Assembly: GCF_004345785.1 (NCBI RefSeq)
Contig: NZ_SLXI01000005.1
Span: 124,001 to 188,000 of the forward strand
DNA: 64,000 bases
Direction of reading: 5' to 3'
Source: Bisgaardia hudsonensis
Lineage (GTDB): Bacteria > Pseudomonadota > Gammaproteobacteria > Enterobacterales > Pasteurellaceae
The notes beneath the pieces were generated by a model. That model did no database searches. It saw only the letters and a program-made list of their open reading frames with translations, and had not been told where the DNA came from. The position numbers and the translations under genes are program-made. Positions 12,220 to 23,785 of this stretch are shown here, piece after piece (positions within the stretch are counted from its first letter, which is position 1; each line of letters begins with the position of its first letter).

Positions 12220-12858
12220 ATGGGATTATTAAAAACCCTTACCGCAAGACAAAAAGAAATATATGATCTATTAAAATCACATATTGATAGCACTGGAATG
12301 CCTCCAACAAGAGCAGAAATATCTAAAGAATTAGGGTTTAAATCACCTAATGCAGCTGAAGAGCATTTAAAGGCTCTTGCAAGAAAAGGGGTTATCGAAA
12401 TTATTTCTGGTGTTTCTCGGGGTATCCGCATTATTGGAGGGGAAACAAACATAGAAGATGATATTGATGGATTACCACTCATTGGAAGAGTCGCTGCAGG
12501 AGAACCTATTTTAGCTGAACAGCATATAGAGGCTACCTATAAAGTTGATGCTAATATGTTTAAACCTCAAGCAAATTTCTTACTTAAAGTTTATGGCCAA
12601 TCTATGAAAAATATAGGTATATTAGATGGCGACTTACTCGCAGTCCATAGTACAAAAGATGTTAGAAATGGACAAATTGTCGTTGCGAGAATTGAAGATG
12701 AAGTTACCGTAAAACGCTTAGAACGGAAAGGTTCTGTTGTTTATCTACATGCAGAAAACGAAGAATTCGACCCCATTATTGTAGATTTAAAAGAACAACC
12801 ACAATTTGAAATAGAAGGAATTGCCGTTGGCATAATTCGTAATAATGCGTGGATGTAA
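12220..12858 (+). CDS. lexA: LexA repressor
   Basis: LexA represses the SOS genes and cleaves itself when stimulated by RecA-ssDNA filaments. In its 212 residues an N-terminal winged helix ([27 protein letters not shown]) precedes the S24 peptidase domain. The Ala-Gly cleavage site is in RVAAGEPI, the catalytic Ser in GQSMKNIGI, and the catalytic Lys in [10 protein letters not shown]. It has two operators of its own directly upstream and converges on dapF. Confidence 0.98.
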   Translation: MGLLKTLTARQKEIYDLLKSHIDSTGMPPTRAEISKELGFKSPNAAEEHLKALARKGVIEIISGVSRGIRIIGGETNIEDDIDGLPLIGRVAAGEPILAEQHIEATYKVDANMFKPQANFLLKVYGQSMKNIGILDGDLLAVHSTKDVRNGQIVVARIEDEVTVKRLERKGSVVYLHAENEEFDPIIVDLKEQPQFEIEGIAVGIIRNNAWM

Positions 12859-12896
12859 ACAGTTAAAATTATTAGTTATTAATATTAACTATTTGT

Positions 12897-13721
12897 TTAT
12901 AACCTTATAACGCCATCATAAACATGAGTTGCTTCACCTGTCATATAAAGGGGAGATCCTATCCCCTGCCATTCAATGAATAAATTTCCACCAGGAAGAT
13001 CAACCTTTACCTTATTAGAAAGACTACCTTGCATTATCCCCACAGCCACTGCAGCACAAGCGCCACTTCCACAAGCTTGAGTTTCACCAGCTCCACGTTC
13101 GTAAACACGTAGTTTTATATGGTTAGGATTGATAATCTGCATAAATCCAGCATTAACTCTATCAGGAAAACGTTCATGATTTTCTAGTAAAGGACCAAGT
13201 TGTTCTATATTCGCAGTATCAATATTATCCACTTGAACAACACAATGAGGATTACCCATAGATACTACACCACAGAGGACTGTTTGAATATCAGTACGGA
13301 TAATATAATTTTTTTCAAATTTATTTGCTTTAAATGGTACTTTACTTGGCTCCCAAATAGGCTCCCCCATGTTCACTCGGACAGTACCATCATCTTTTAC
13401 TGTAAGGATCATTTTCCCTTTTGTCGTACTAACAGATATGTCTTTTTTATTCGTCAAATTTTTTAAGGTAACAAAACGAGCAAAGCAGCGAGCACCATTA
13501 CCACATTGTGCAACTTCGCTACCATCAGCATTAAAAATACGATAATGAAAATCAACTTCAGGATCATAAGGTGGCTCGACAATTAATAATTGATCAAAAC
13601 CAATACCTCTATTACGATCAGCAAGCCTTTTAATTACTTCAGTAGGGAAATAAACATTCTGCGTTATTGCATCCACCACTACAAAATCATTTCCTAATCC
13701 ATGCATTTTGGAAAATTGCAT
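12897..13721 (-). CDS. dapF: Diaminopimelate epimerase
   Basis: DapF converts LL- to meso-diaminopimelate for lysine and peptidoglycan. The 274-residue protein has both active-site cysteines in mirrored motifs: [11 protein letters not shown] near residue 73 and [12 protein letters not shown] near residue 218. The start [14 protein letters not shown] is family-typical, with GGAAAGGAAG before the ATG. It begins a long minus-strand region and faces lexA. Confidence 0.97.
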   Translation of the reverse strand: MQFSKMHGLGNDFVVVDAITQNVYFPTEVIKRLADRNRGIGFDQLLIVEPPYDPEVDFHYRIFNADGSEVAQCGNGARCFARFVTLKNLTNKKDISVSTTKGKMILTVKDDGTVRVNMGEPIWEPSKVPFKANKFEKNYIIRTDIQTVLCGVVSMGNPHCVVQVDNIDTANIEQLGPLLENHERFPDRVNAGFMQIINPNHIKLRVYERGAGETQACGSGACAAVAVGIMQGSLSNKVKVDLPGGNLFIEWQGIGSPLYMTGEATHVYDGVIRL

Positions 13722-13819
13722 CTTCCTTTCCTTAAAACATAATCCTGTTATTTGTTCATCATTATAATAATCAATCCGTGATTCGTATATCCTTTTATTT
13801 CAAATATAACAAATAAAAG

Positions 13820-14584
13820 TTACTCTTTTTTATTCATCTCAAAGTCCTTTAATATAATATTTAATATTTCGACAAACTTACTTGGATTTTCTTGATGAGT
13901 ATTATGACCGCTCTGTTCCACTATATAATGATTAAGCTGATTATTGATTGCTATATTTTTAAATTTATGATCTTTTTCCCCAACAATATAATAAATAGGT
14001 AATAATGTTGACCGCACTTTTTCAATAAAGTTAGGTTGCTTAGCTAATGATGTAGCTTTTAACATTAATGAAATAGATTTACCCCCACTTTTATTTAAAA
14101 GAGCAGTACGTTTTTTGATTATATTTTCTCTCTGCTCCATATCGAGATGAGAGAATACAGATTGTTGATACCAATCATTTAATACGGAATAAAGATTGTC
14201 TTTGGCAAATCTATTTGCCCAATACATATCATTTTCCCAACGCTGTAGTTTCTCTATTTGAGAAGTAAGTCCTAAATTAGCCCCTTCCAACACAATACCT
14301 TTTAATTGTCCTTTAGGTAATAGTGATTGCAAAGCATAGTACAGAGCAATACGCCCCCCAAGAGAATAACCAACAATAATATAAGGTTTTTGTGATAATT
14401 TATTTTGTATTTGTTTTGAGATATAACAAACGGTTTCTTCAAAATTAGAAACTGTAATATTTTGAGCATCACCATGAAACGGAAGATCAACACATACACA
14501 AGGTATTGGTGATAATTTTGCTACAATATGTTTCCAATCAGACTTATCACCAAGCAATCCATGTAAAAATACAAGTATTATCAT
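13820..14584 (-). CDS. menH: Alpha/beta hydrolase, probable menaquinone-pathway MenH
   Basis: The 254-residue alpha/beta hydrolase has HGLLGDKSDW at the oxyanion region (residues 8-17), the nucleophile elbow GYSLGGRIAL, an acid in VGEKDHKFK and the catalytic His in SGHNTHQENP. These match MenH (2-succinyl-6-hydroxy-2,4-cyclohexadiene-1-carboxylate synthase), which eliminates pyruvate during menaquinone synthesis. AAGGTAAC precedes the ATG. No other men gene is next to it, so the assignment rests on the sequence alone; another small-molecule hydrolase is possible. A USS (14011) is embedded in the gene. Confidence 0.75.
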   Translation of the reverse strand: MIILVFLHGLLGDKSDWKHIVAKLSPIPCVCVDLPFHGDAQNITVSNFEETVCYISKQIQNKLSQKPYIIVGYSLGGRIALYYALQSLLPKGQLKGIVLEGANLGLTSQIEKLQRWENDMYWANRFAKDNLYSVLNDWYQQSVFSHLDMEQRENIIKKRTALLNKSGGKSISLMLKATSLAKQPNFIEKVRSTLLPIYYIVGEKDHKFKNIAINNQLNHYIVEQSGHNTHQENPSKFVEILNIILKDFEMNKKE

Positions 14585-14633
14585 TATGTTACCTTAATTT
14601 ATATCTAATATAAACTTGCTCAAAGAATTTTTA

Positions 14634-15680
14634 TTATATTTTTGATTGCGATACTTCAATAGAAATATCAAGTAACTTTTCCCATAAAGTATCAGTAAAT
14701 TCTTGTTTGGCTATCCGCTCTATATCGGCTAATTGTTGAATAACTAAATACAGTTTACGATAATTAAAGCGTTGTATCACTTGGATAAAAAAAGGACGTC
14801 TATTTTGCCAAATTTTTAGGCGATCAAAATTCTCACGTAGTTGATCTCGGTGCAAAGGTTCATCAATATTCATTAATTTATCCTGTGGCTTAGTGAGATC
14901 TAAAATTGTCACTAATTCACGTTGTAATGTTCTTAATAAAATAATAGGTTGAACATCATCAACTTGTAATCCATTTAAAATACGTTTTGCTCGAGGTAAA
15001 TTCCCATCAAATAACGCATCTATCCACTGAAATACGGTAAAAATAGAGGATTGTTCCACCACTTCCTCTACTCTTTTATAAGTTATTTTCTGCTCTGGAT
15101 ATAACAATGCAAGAAGCTGTAAACTTTGTTTTAATGCTAATAAATTATTTTCATAACTGTAACAAAGTAACTCAACAGCCTCCTCATCAATGGTAAGCGA
15201 CATTGACTTGGCTCGATTAACAATCCAAGTAGGTAATTGATTTGCATTCGGAGTTTGACAATTAATTAAGGTAGCCAGTGGATCATATTGCTCACTTTCA
15301 AGAAACCACAACTGCTTTTCCATTAACTTAGTTAATTTGGGAAATTGCAACACTAATAATATATCAGAATGTAGTAATGAGATGAGTTGTTGTAATTTTT
15401 TTTGTATTGATACGGAAATGTTTTCAGGCAAAGTAAGAAAAATAACCTGACGATTAAAAAACAATCCCATAGATTGTACTTGTTCAAAAAGGCTATCCCA
15501 ATCTGTTGAATTATCAATAATTATCTCAAATTTCTCATCAAATCCGTTTGACAAGGCAGTCTTTAAAATAAGATCTCGACTTTCTGTTTGTAGTAATAAA
15601 TCTTGACCGACTAGATAGTAGATATTAGCCAATTCTCTTTCGAGATTCTTTACAAGTTGTTCCGTAAAAATACGTTTCAT
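14634..15680 (-). CDS. holA: DNA polymerase III delta subunit
   Basis: HolA is the clamp-loader subunit that opens the beta sliding clamp. The 348 residues match the usual length (about 343), with the N-terminal YLVGQDLLLQTESRDLI segment, the conserved EQSSIFTVFQWIDALFDG region and the helical collar domain at the C-terminus. It follows lptE with 11 bases between them, the same lptE-holA pairing as in E. coli. Confidence 0.95.
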   Translation of the reverse strand: MKRIFTEQLVKNLERELANIYYLVGQDLLLQTESRDLILKTALSNGFDEKFEIIIDNSTDWDSLFEQVQSMGLFFNRQVIFLTLPENISVSIQKKLQQLISLLHSDILLVLQFPKLTKLMEKQLWFLESEQYDPLATLINCQTPNANQLPTWIVNRAKSMSLTIDEEAVELLCYSYENNLLALKQSLQLLALLYPEQKITYKRVEEVVEQSSIFTVFQWIDALFDGNLPRAKRILNGLQVDDVQPIILLRTLQRELVTILDLTKPQDKLMNIDEPLHRDQLRENFDRLKIWQNRRPFFIQVIQRFNYRKLYLVIQQLADIERIAKQEFTDTLWEKLLDISIEVSQSKI

Positions 15681-15691
15681 ATTTTATTCGG

Positions 15692-16192
15692 TTATTTTTC
15701 AACAATTTTATTTTGTAAGGCGACCATTTGACTTAAAATTTGTCTTGCAGCCTGCTCACGCATATCATTCCAAATCACTTCTTTTTCTGCTGATTTTGCT
15801 AATGCAGCTCGAGAGTTATCAAAGAACGTACGAGTTACCCTTGTTGTTAATGGATAACTTTTAGAATTAGCTAACCGTACAGTTGCTTCTACATCTAGTA
15901 TAAGTAGCTTTTCTGCTTCTTTACCTTGTTTAAATATTGAGGCAACTTCATCGCTAATAGATGTTTTATTAAGTCTCAATACAGGAATATCTTTCTGACT
16001 GTCAACTAATCTTACGTTATTTATTAATAACTGTTTTCTTAGTGCCATTGTCATACGACTGTATTGATCATTGCTTTCTAATGTTAACGTCTTTAAGGAA
16101 ACGGGTAATAATTCACCTGTCTGGAAGTGAAAACCGCAACCTGTTAAGAATAATCCGATTGTAGCAAGCGCTACTTTAATTTTCTTTTGCAT
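15692..16192 (-). CDS. lptE: LPS-assembly lipoprotein LptE
   Basis: LptE is the outer-membrane lipoprotein that plugs the LptD barrel and helps insert lipooligosaccharide. The 166-residue precursor has a signal peptide with lipobox LFLTGC, giving mature Cys at residue 19, then GFHFQTGELLPVSLKTL, typical of the family. Its place between leuS and holA matches the order in related bacteria. Confidence 0.93.
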   Translation of the reverse strand: MQKKIKVALATIGLFLTGCGFHFQTGELLPVSLKTLTLESNDQYSRMTMALRKQLLINNVRLVDSQKDIPVLRLNKTSISDEVASIFKQGKEAEKLLILDVEATVRLANSKSYPLTTRVTRTFFDNSRAALAKSAEKEVIWNDMREQAARQILSQMVALQNKIVEK

Positions 16193-16213
16193 AAAAAACC
16201 TTTTTTATTTTAA

Positions 16214-16234
16214 CCGCACTTTTAAAAAGTGCGG
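16214..16234. terminator. Hairpin of inverted uptake signals between leuS and lptE
   Basis: CCGCACTTT and AAAGTGCGG form a 9-bp perfect stem with a 3-nt loop, made of a complete USS and an inverted near-copy. T-runs are short on the minus strand, so it may only attenuate transcription from leuS into lptE. Confidence 0.55.
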
Positions 16235-16247
16235 CCATTTTTTTAAA

Positions 16248-18830
16248 TTATTTTGCAACAAAACTTAATAATTTACCCGGTACATAAATAACTTTCAAGA
16301 TAGTTAAGCCTTCAAGGAATTTAGTTACATTAGGTTCTGCCAATGCAACCTCTTTAATCTCATTTTCAGCCATATCCGCTGGTACAGTTATTTTCGCACG
16401 GACTTTACCATTTACCTGAACAACCACTAATTTTTCATCATCAATCATTGCTTTCTCATCTGCTTGCACCCAAGCGGCGAAATCAATGGTATCCTTGTTA
16501 CCTAGATCTTTCCATAGTTGGAAACAAATATGTGGGGTAATTGGATAAAGCATACGTACTACCGCACTCAATGCTTCAGCCATAATCGCCCGATCTTGCT
16601 CATCAACTAATGGTGCTTTAGTAAGTTTATTCATCAATTCCATTACAGCTGCAATAGCTGTATTAAACGTCTGGCGGCGTCCAATATCATCACTTACTTT
16701 GGCAATAGTTTTATGAACATCACGGCGTAACGCTTTCTGCTCACGAGAGAGTATCGCACTATCAACTAAACTTGTTGTTGCAACCTTGCTATATTCAAAT
16801 ACCAAGTTCCATAAACGACGTAAGAAACGATTTGCTCCCTCTACACCAGACTCTTGCCATTCTAATGTCATTTCAGCAGGGGAAGCAAACATCATAAATA
16901 AACGAACAGTATCTGCGCCATATTTTTCTACCATCTCTTGTGGATCAATACCATTATTCTTTGACTTAGACATTTTTGTCATACCTGTGTGAACAAGTTC
17001 ATGACCTTCATCATCAATTGCTTTGACAATACGTCCTTTCTCATCTCGTTCTAATGTAACTTTTGTTGGTGAAACCCAAATACGTTCATTCGTTGGACTG
17101 GTATAATAAAAGGCATCCGCTAGCACCATACCTTGACATAATAATTTATTTGCAGGTTCATCTGAATTTACTAGACCTGCATCACGTAATAATTTATGAA
17201 AGAAACGGAAATATAATAAATGCATAGTGGCGTGTTCAATACCACCAATATATTGATCCACTGGTAACCAGTAATTTGCTTCATCACTGTCTAGCATACC
17301 TTGTTGGAAAGTTGGTGAAGTGTAACGAGCATAATACCAAGAGGACTCCATAAAGGTATCAAAAGTATCCGTTTCTTTTAATGCTGGTTGACCTTGATAA
17401 GTCGTTTTTGCCCAATTAGGATCCGCTTTAATTGGACTTTTTACCCCATCCATTACCACATCTTCAGGTAGCTGAATTGGTAAATCCGCTAATGGTGCAG
17501 GAACGACATCGCCATTTTCAAGCGTAAGCATTGGGATTGGAGCCCCCCAATAACGTTGGCGAGAAACCCCCCAGTCACGTAAGCGGTAATTCACTTGTCG
17601 TTTACCTACGCCCATTTTTTCTAATTTATCAGCAATACCATTAAATGTCGCTTCAAAATCTAAACCATTAAATTCTTCAGAATTAATACTCACACCATAC
17701 TCAGTATAAGCCTTTTCAGAAAGATCTAATACCGAGCCATCTGCTGGTGTAATCACTGGAAATAATGGTAAATTATATTTTTGAGCAAATTCATAATCAC
17801 GTTGATCATGTGCTGGAACTGCCATTACTGCACCAGTACCATAGTGCATTAATACGAAATTGGCTACCCAAATTGGTACTTGCTTATTCGTGATAGGATG
17901 AACAGCATATAAACCTGTTGCCATTCCTTTCTTTTCCATCGTAGCCAATTCTGCTTCTGCTACTTTCGTATTTTTGCACTCTTGGATAAATTGAGCGAGT
18001 GCTGGATTTGTTTTAGCTGCTTGCTCAGCTAATGGATGTCCTGCAGCCACAGCCATATAAGATACACCATAAAAAGTATCAGGGCGTGTCGTATATACGG
18101 CGACAGTTTCATCAGAATTTTCAATACGGAAAGTGATTTCAACCCCTTCAGAACGCCCAATCCAGTTACGCTGCATCGTTTTAACCATATCAGGCCATTC
18201 AGGTAAATGTTCTAAATCAGTAAGCAACTGCTCTACATAGTCGGTAATTTTAATAAACCATTGCGGTATCTCTTTTTGTTCTACTGGAGTATCACAACGC
18301 CAACAACAACCTTCATGAACTTGTTCATTGGCAAGTACAGTTTCATCGTTTGGGCACCAGTTTACAGTCGAAGTCTTTTTATATACTAAACCTTTTTTAT
18401 ACAATTCAGTAAAAAACCATTGCTCCCATTTATAATATTCAGGACGACAGGTCGTTACTTCACGATCCCAATCAAACCCAAAACCTAATGTTTTAAGCTG
18501 ATTTTTCATATACTCAATATTTTCATATGTCCATTTGGCTGGAGCCGTTTTATTTTTTATTGCGGCTCCTTCCGCAGGTAAACCAAATGCGTCCCACCCC
18601 ATTGGTTGTAATACATTTTTACCATTCATACGCTGATAACGAGAAATCACATCACCGATTGTATAGTTACGCACGTGCCCCATATGCAAACGCCCAGAAG
18701 GATAGGGAAACATAGATAAACAATAATATTTTTCTTTAGTTTCATCTTTAACAGCTTTAAATGTTTGATTGTCTTTCCAATATTGTTGAACTTCAGCCTC
18801 AATCAAATCAGGACGATAATGTTCTTGCAT
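16248..18830 (-). CDS. leuS: Leucyl-tRNA synthetase
   Basis: LeuS is a class I synthetase that charges tRNA-Leu. The 860 residues match E. coli (860). The HIGH-type motif is [15 protein letters not shown] (about residues 39-53), the editing domain has [11 protein letters not shown], and the KMSKS loop is [10 protein letters not shown] near residue 618. Cysteine pairs WCPNDE and CCWRCD suggest the zinc domain. It is followed by lptE and holA. Confidence 0.98.
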   Translation of the reverse strand: MQEHYRPDLIEAEVQQYWKDNQTFKAVKDETKEKYYCLSMFPYPSGRLHMGHVRNYTIGDVISRYQRMNGKNVLQPMGWDAFGLPAEGAAIKNKTAPAKWTYENIEYMKNQLKTLGFGFDWDREVTTCRPEYYKWEQWFFTELYKKGLVYKKTSTVNWCPNDETVLANEQVHEGCCWRCDTPVEQKEIPQWFIKITDYVEQLLTDLEHLPEWPDMVKTMQRNWIGRSEGVEITFRIENSDETVAVYTTRPDTFYGVSYMAVAAGHPLAEQAAKTNPALAQFIQECKNTKVAEAELATMEKKGMATGLYAVHPITNKQVPIWVANFVLMHYGTGAVMAVPAHDQRDYEFAQKYNLPLFPVITPADGSVLDLSEKAYTEYGVSINSEEFNGLDFEATFNGIADKLEKMGVGKRQVNYRLRDWGVSRQRYWGAPIPMLTLENGDVVPAPLADLPIQLPEDVVMDGVKSPIKADPNWAKTTYQGQPALKETDTFDTFMESSWYYARYTSPTFQQGMLDSDEANYWLPVDQYIGGIEHATMHLLYFRFFHKLLRDAGLVNSDEPANKLLCQGMVLADAFYYTSPTNERIWVSPTKVTLERDEKGRIVKAIDDEGHELVHTGMTKMSKSKNNGIDPQEMVEKYGADTVRLFMMFASPAEMTLEWQESGVEGANRFLRRLWNLVFEYSKVATTSLVDSAILSREQKALRRDVHKTIAKVSDDIGRRQTFNTAIAAVMELMNKLTKAPLVDEQDRAIMAEALSAVVRMLYPITPHICFQLWKDLGNKDTIDFAAWVQADEKAMIDDEKLVVVQVNGKVRAKITVPADMAENEIKEVALAEPNVTKFLEGLTILKVIYVPGKLLSFVAK

Positions 18831-18976
18831 AGCTTTACCTTTTTATAAAAAAACCACCACACTTTGAATAAATAGCGGTCTAAATTAAACGTAGAAAATA
18901 CCTTATAGAATAACGTAAAATAAGGGGAAATAACAGAATTTATTAATAATGAATAAGGGGATTATTTAAGGAAAAT

Positions 18977-19798
18977 CTAACGATAATCTTTTACTGCGGG
19001 TTGTTCAAAATATTGTTTATCTTCCCAACGCAACATAGTCATTCTATTTCCCCAAACACAACCTGTATCTAAAGCATAAATATTGGAGGGTGTTTTACTA
19101 TCGACTAAACTCGCCCAATGCCCAAAAATAATATTTTGTTGTTTAAATAATGGATTCGCTAAACTAAACCAAGTAGTTAATTCTTTTGGCGCTTGTTCAG
19201 GGGGTACTTTACAATCAAAATCAAGACGATTATCAACATAACAAAAACGCATTCTTGTAAATACATTAATAATATAACGTAAACGCTCTAAACCTTGTAG
19301 ATCTTCCGACCAGCGATCTGGCTTGTTTTCATACATATTTTTTAGTAAGTCAGCATAATCATCTGATCGTAAAATACATTCGACTTCTTTCGCACAAGCC
19401 TTAGCGGTATCCAGATCCCAATCAGGTGAAATCCCCGCATGCACAACTAAAAAATTATGAATTTGATGATGAATAAGTAGAGGCTGCTTTCTTAGCCAGT
19501 CCATTAATTCTTGAAAATCAGGTGCAGTAAAAATTGCATCAACATGATCTTTAGGTTTCACCTTTTTAATACCAAGTGCGGTAGAAATTAAATGCAAATC
19601 ATGATTTCCAAGAACTGTATGCCCTGCACCGCCCAGAGATTTTACGAAACGTAAGCACTCTAAAGATTTATCCCCTCTAGCAACCAAATCTCCAACCAAA
19701 TAAAGCTCATCTTCGCTCGGTTCAAAGTTTACTTTATCCAGTAAAAGTCGTAATTCATCATAACAACCTTGTAAATCACCAACTAAATATGTTGCCAT
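18977..19798 (-). CDS. apaH: Symmetrical bis(5'-nucleosyl)-tetraphosphatase
   Basis: ApaH hydrolyses Ap4A to two ADP. The 273-residue metallophosphatase has the motifs [29 protein letters not shown] and [11 protein letters not shown]. It starts 28 bases after the rsmA stop, the rsmA-apaH pairing known from enterobacteria. Uptake signals lie in the gene (19574) and in the spacer before it (19805). Confidence 0.96.
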   Translation of the reverse strand: MATYLVGDLQGCYDELRLLLDKVNFEPSEDELYLVGDLVARGDKSLECLRFVKSLGGAGHTVLGNHDLHLISTALGIKKVKPKDHVDAIFTAPDFQELMDWLRKQPLLIHHQIHNFLVVHAGISPDWDLDTAKACAKEVECILRSDDYADLLKNMYENKPDRWSEDLQGLERLRYIINVFTRMRFCYVDNRLDFDCKVPPEQAPKELTTWFSLANPLFKQQNIIFGHWASLVDSKTPSNIYALDTGCVWGNRMTMLRWEDKQYFEQPAVKDYR

Positions 19799-19826
19799 TT
19801 TTTCACCGCACTTTTAGGTTTTAATT

Positions 19827-20681
19827 TTAAATATCATCAGTAACTTGCTGATTTTCAACAGGTGGATTATCAAATAACCAATTAGCTAAACGAGCATAAT
19901 CCGCAATCGTTAAATTCTCAGCTCGATCCATTAAATTAATACCTAGATCAACTAATTGCTCAGATGTAAATAAACTTGATAATGCATTACGTAAGGTTTT
20001 TCTACGCTGATTAAATGCTTGACTACATACCCTATTTAACCAATAAAGATCTTTTACAGGATGAGGTAATACTGTATGAGGAATTAGACGAACCACCGCA
20101 GAATCTACTTTAGGTGCAGGCTTAAACGCTGAAGGGGGAACTTCTAACACAGGAATAACTTGACAGAAATATTGTGCCATTACCGTTAAACGTCCATAAG
20201 CCTTACTATTCGGTGCTGCACATAAACGTTTGACTACTTCTTTTTGCAACATAAAGTGCATATCTTGAATAATCTCATGATATTCAAATAAATGAAACAT
20301 TAATGGTGTAGAAATATTATAAGGAAGATTACCAAATACTCGTAATTTTTGATTCTTTTCTGCTAAATTTTCATCTTCATATAATTTTCGAAAATCAAAC
20401 TGCATTGCATCTGCTTCAATAACATTTAATTTTTGATGTAAAAATGGGTGATGACGTAAACGCTCTGCTAAATCTCGATCAAGCTCAACTACGGTTAATC
20501 TCTCTACTTGTTCAGCAACAGGTTCTGTTAACGCACCTAATCCCGGACCAATTTCAACTAAAAATTGATCTTTTTGTGGATAAATAGATAACACAATATT
20601 TTGAATAACATTATTATCCTGTAAAAAGTTTTGCCCGAAACGTTTACGAGCAGTATGACCTAGATGTTTTTTTGAATTCAT
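19827..20681 (-). CDS. rsmA: 16S rRNA dimethyladenosine transferase
   Basis: RsmA (KsgA) dimethylates A1518 and A1519 of 16S rRNA late in small-subunit assembly. The 284 residues contain [10 protein letters not shown], the SAM loop [10 protein letters not shown], and the catalytic NLPYNIST. I start at the ATG at 20681 because [17 protein letters not shown] matches the family N-terminus; an ATG 42 bases upstream would add 14 residues encoded by the leader beside the terminator. Confidence 0.96.
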   Translation of the reverse strand: MNSKKHLGHTARKRFGQNFLQDNNVIQNIVLSIYPQKDQFLVEIGPGLGALTEPVAEQVERLTVVELDRDLAERLRHHPFLHQKLNVIEADAMQFDFRKLYEDENLAEKNQKLRVFGNLPYNISTPLMFHLFEYHEIIQDMHFMLQKEVVKRLCAAPNSKAYGRLTVMAQYFCQVIPVLEVPPSAFKPAPKVDSAVVRLIPHTVLPHPVKDLYWLNRVCSQAFNQRRKTLRNALSSLFTSEQLVDLGINLMDRAENLTIADYARLANWLFDNPPVENQQVTDDI

Positions 20682-20721
20682 AATTGTTCTTAAATAAAAA
20701 ATGTTAATGACATTATAAATC

Positions 20722-20748
20722 AAAATCCCAGCTTATTGCTGGGATTTT
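20722..20748 (-). terminator. Terminator after surA
   Basis: A perfect 11-bp stem AAAATCCCAGC / GCTGGGATTTT with a 5-nt loop begins 7 bases after the surA stop. It separates surA from rsmA transcription. Confidence 0.8.
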
Positions 20749-20754
20749 ATTAAA

Positions 20755-21699
20755 TTAATTAAGATATTGAATATTCGCTCGTTTACGTAACGCCTTTACC
20801 CAATCTTTTGAATACAGCTCAACCTGCTGATTTACCAATTTTTCATACGCTTTTTGCATATAGGCTTCTTGTGTTCTATCACCTTGACGAGTATCAGTCA
20901 CTTCAAGAATATGCCAACCAAATTCAGTTTTAATTGGTTGTGAAATAATACCTTTCTTCAATCGAGCAACTGTCTTAGCAAATTCTCCAACATAGGTTTC
21001 TGGAAATGCAAATCCCAAATTACCACCATTAGCTCCTGATAAATAATCTTTTGAATATTTTAATGCCGCATCAGCAAAAGTAATTTTTTTGGAAATAATA
21101 TCATTTCTAATTTGAGTTAATTTAGCTTTTGCTTGTGCATCATTGAGCAATGGATTAAGTTTTAACAAAATATGGCGAACCTGATACTCTGTTCCTGAAA
21201 CTTTCCTTTCTGTCCCTTGTTTCTTTGCTTCTTTCAACATTTTTTGACCTAAAGCCTGTACTTCTTCCCGACTTACATCTATCCCTTGACCTATTGCCTG
21301 ATTACGTACCTCGCTCATTATCAACTGATTAGCAATCTGATTACGATAAGTATTAAAATTAATACCTTGATAATCCAAGGCATCTAAAAACTGACCATAA
21401 GTCAATCCATTTTGAGCGGCAATACCTTCTATAATACGATCTATCTGAGCATAATCTACTTTAACTTTTGAATCTTTAATTGCTTGCTCAACTAATATCT
21501 CATCAATAACTTTATCAACTGCAACTTTATAGTTTGCTTTCGTATTAGCTGCCAGTCCCAACTTTTTCTTAACCTGACTTTCAAGAATTGGGATTCCATT
21601 TACTGTTGCACTCACTTTTTCTATTGCTTGAGAAGTCGTTGCAATAGCAAACAAACCTAATACAGAAAATAAAATTTTCTTACCATTGAATATATTCAT
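20755..21699 (-). CDS. surA: Periplasmic chaperone / peptidyl-prolyl isomerase SurA
   Basis: SurA escorts outer-membrane proteins through the periplasm. The 314-residue precursor has a Sec signal peptide cleaved near SQA-IEK (about residue 25), an N-terminal chaperone domain, and one parvulin domain (about 172-270: VRHILLKLNP, NGGNLGFAFPETYVGEF, TEFGWHILEVTD). E. coli SurA has two parvulin domains (about 428 residues); the single-domain form is typical of Haemophilus relatives. A hairpin terminator follows it. Confidence 0.9.
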   Translation of the reverse strand: MNIFNGKKILFSVLGLFAIATTSQAIEKVSATVNGIPILESQVKKKLGLAANTKANYKVAVDKVIDEILVEQAIKDSKVKVDYAQIDRIIEGIAAQNGLTYGQFLDALDYQGINFNTYRNQIANQLIMSEVRNQAIGQGIDVSREEVQALGQKMLKEAKKQGTERKVSGTEYQVRHILLKLNPLLNDAQAKAKLTQIRNDIISKKITFADAALKYSKDYLSGANGGNLGFAFPETYVGEFAKTVARLKKGIISQPIKTEFGWHILEVTDTRQGDRTQEAYMQKAYEKLVNQQVELYSKDWVKALRKRANIQYLN

Positions 21700-21770
21700 T
21701 ATTTATCCCATTATTAAATTACAACAATTGTCACTCTTAGACCTTATTTATTTTAAAAGGTTCATTATCT

Positions 21771-22313
21771 TTATTTGGAAAGTAAAGCTACTTCATAACA
21801 GTTATCAAAATTCATTGTTCTTACCTGAATTTCCTCTAAACGGCTAGTTGGAACATTCTTACCAACATAATCTGCTCGAATTGGTAATTCTCGATGTCCT
21901 CTGTCCACAAAAATAACCAGTTCTATTCTTGCTGCTCGTCCAAAATCAATCAAAGCATCCAGTGCCGCACGAATTGTACGCCCAGTAAAAAGCACATCAT
22001 CAATTAAAATTACTGTTTTATTTTCAATATCAATATAATCAGAAGCTCCACTATATACTGGCGCTTGATGTTTGTTTTCTAAGTAATCAAGATCATCTCG
22101 ATAAAAAGTAATATCCAGTTCTAAAGAAGGCAAATCAATTTCTGTTAAATCAACGATCTTACGTCTTATTAATTCAGCAATTTCAGCACCTCGACGCTTA
22201 ATGCCAACAATAACAATATCGTCTAAACTACGATGTTTTTCAATAATTTCATGAGAAATACGAGAAATTGTGCGCATAAACTGCGATTCATTAATAATAA
22301 TTTTTTCTGACAT
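21771..22313 (-). CDS. pyrR: PyrR bifunctional protein (pyrimidine regulator / uracil phosphoribosyltransferase)
   Basis: This 180-residue type I phosphoribosyltransferase has the PRPP loop VILIDDVLFTGRTIRAAL and the PyrR-type IVGIKRRGAEIAELI and YRDDLD segments. In Gram-positives PyrR binds pyr mRNA and has uracil phosphoribosyltransferase activity; in Pasteurellaceae the RNA-binding role is less clear. I start at the ATG at 22313 (MSEKIIINESQF), which has AAGGAAAAT before it; an ATG 33 bases upstream lacks such a site. No pyr gene adjoins it. Confidence 0.9.
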   Translation of the reverse strand: MSEKIIINESQFMRTISRISHEIIEKHRSLDDIVIVGIKRRGAEIAELIRRKIVDLTEIDLPSLELDITFYRDDLDYLENKHQAPVYSGASDYIDIENKTVILIDDVLFTGRTIRAALDALIDFGRAARIELVIFVDRGHRELPIRADYVGKNVPTSRLEEIQVRTMNFDNCYEVALLSK

Positions 22314-22493
22314 ATTTTCCTTAGATAAGTAAATTAAAGAGAACATCCTTACTATATCAAAAATAAAAGATAAAATGTTTAATTTTTATATTTTATTTAG
22401 CTAAAAAATTTAAAAATTAAATATCCATATAAAAATCACAAAATTTATACCTATTTCAATATACTTAATCTAATTAAACTTTTATAAGCAATA

Positions 22494-22519
22494 AAAAAGG
22501 GATCATAAGATCCCTTTTT
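22494..22519 (-). terminator. Terminator after tuf (end of str operon)
   Basis: A perfect 11-bp stem AAAAAGGGATC / GATCCCTTTTT with an ATAA loop lies 20 bases after the tuf stop. It closes the rpsL-rpsG-fusA-tuf operon. Confidence 0.88.
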
Positions 22520-22539
22520 ATCATTCATGTTCTGCTTAA

Positions 22540-23766
<1,227 letters not shown>

Positions 23767-23785
23767 CTACAGATTTTGGTAAATA

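Noticed and set aside
12859..12896. AT-rich palindrome AGTTATTAATATTAACT between lexA and dapF as a terminator
   Set aside because: The stem is only five A-T-rich pairs with no T-run beyond; too weak to call.
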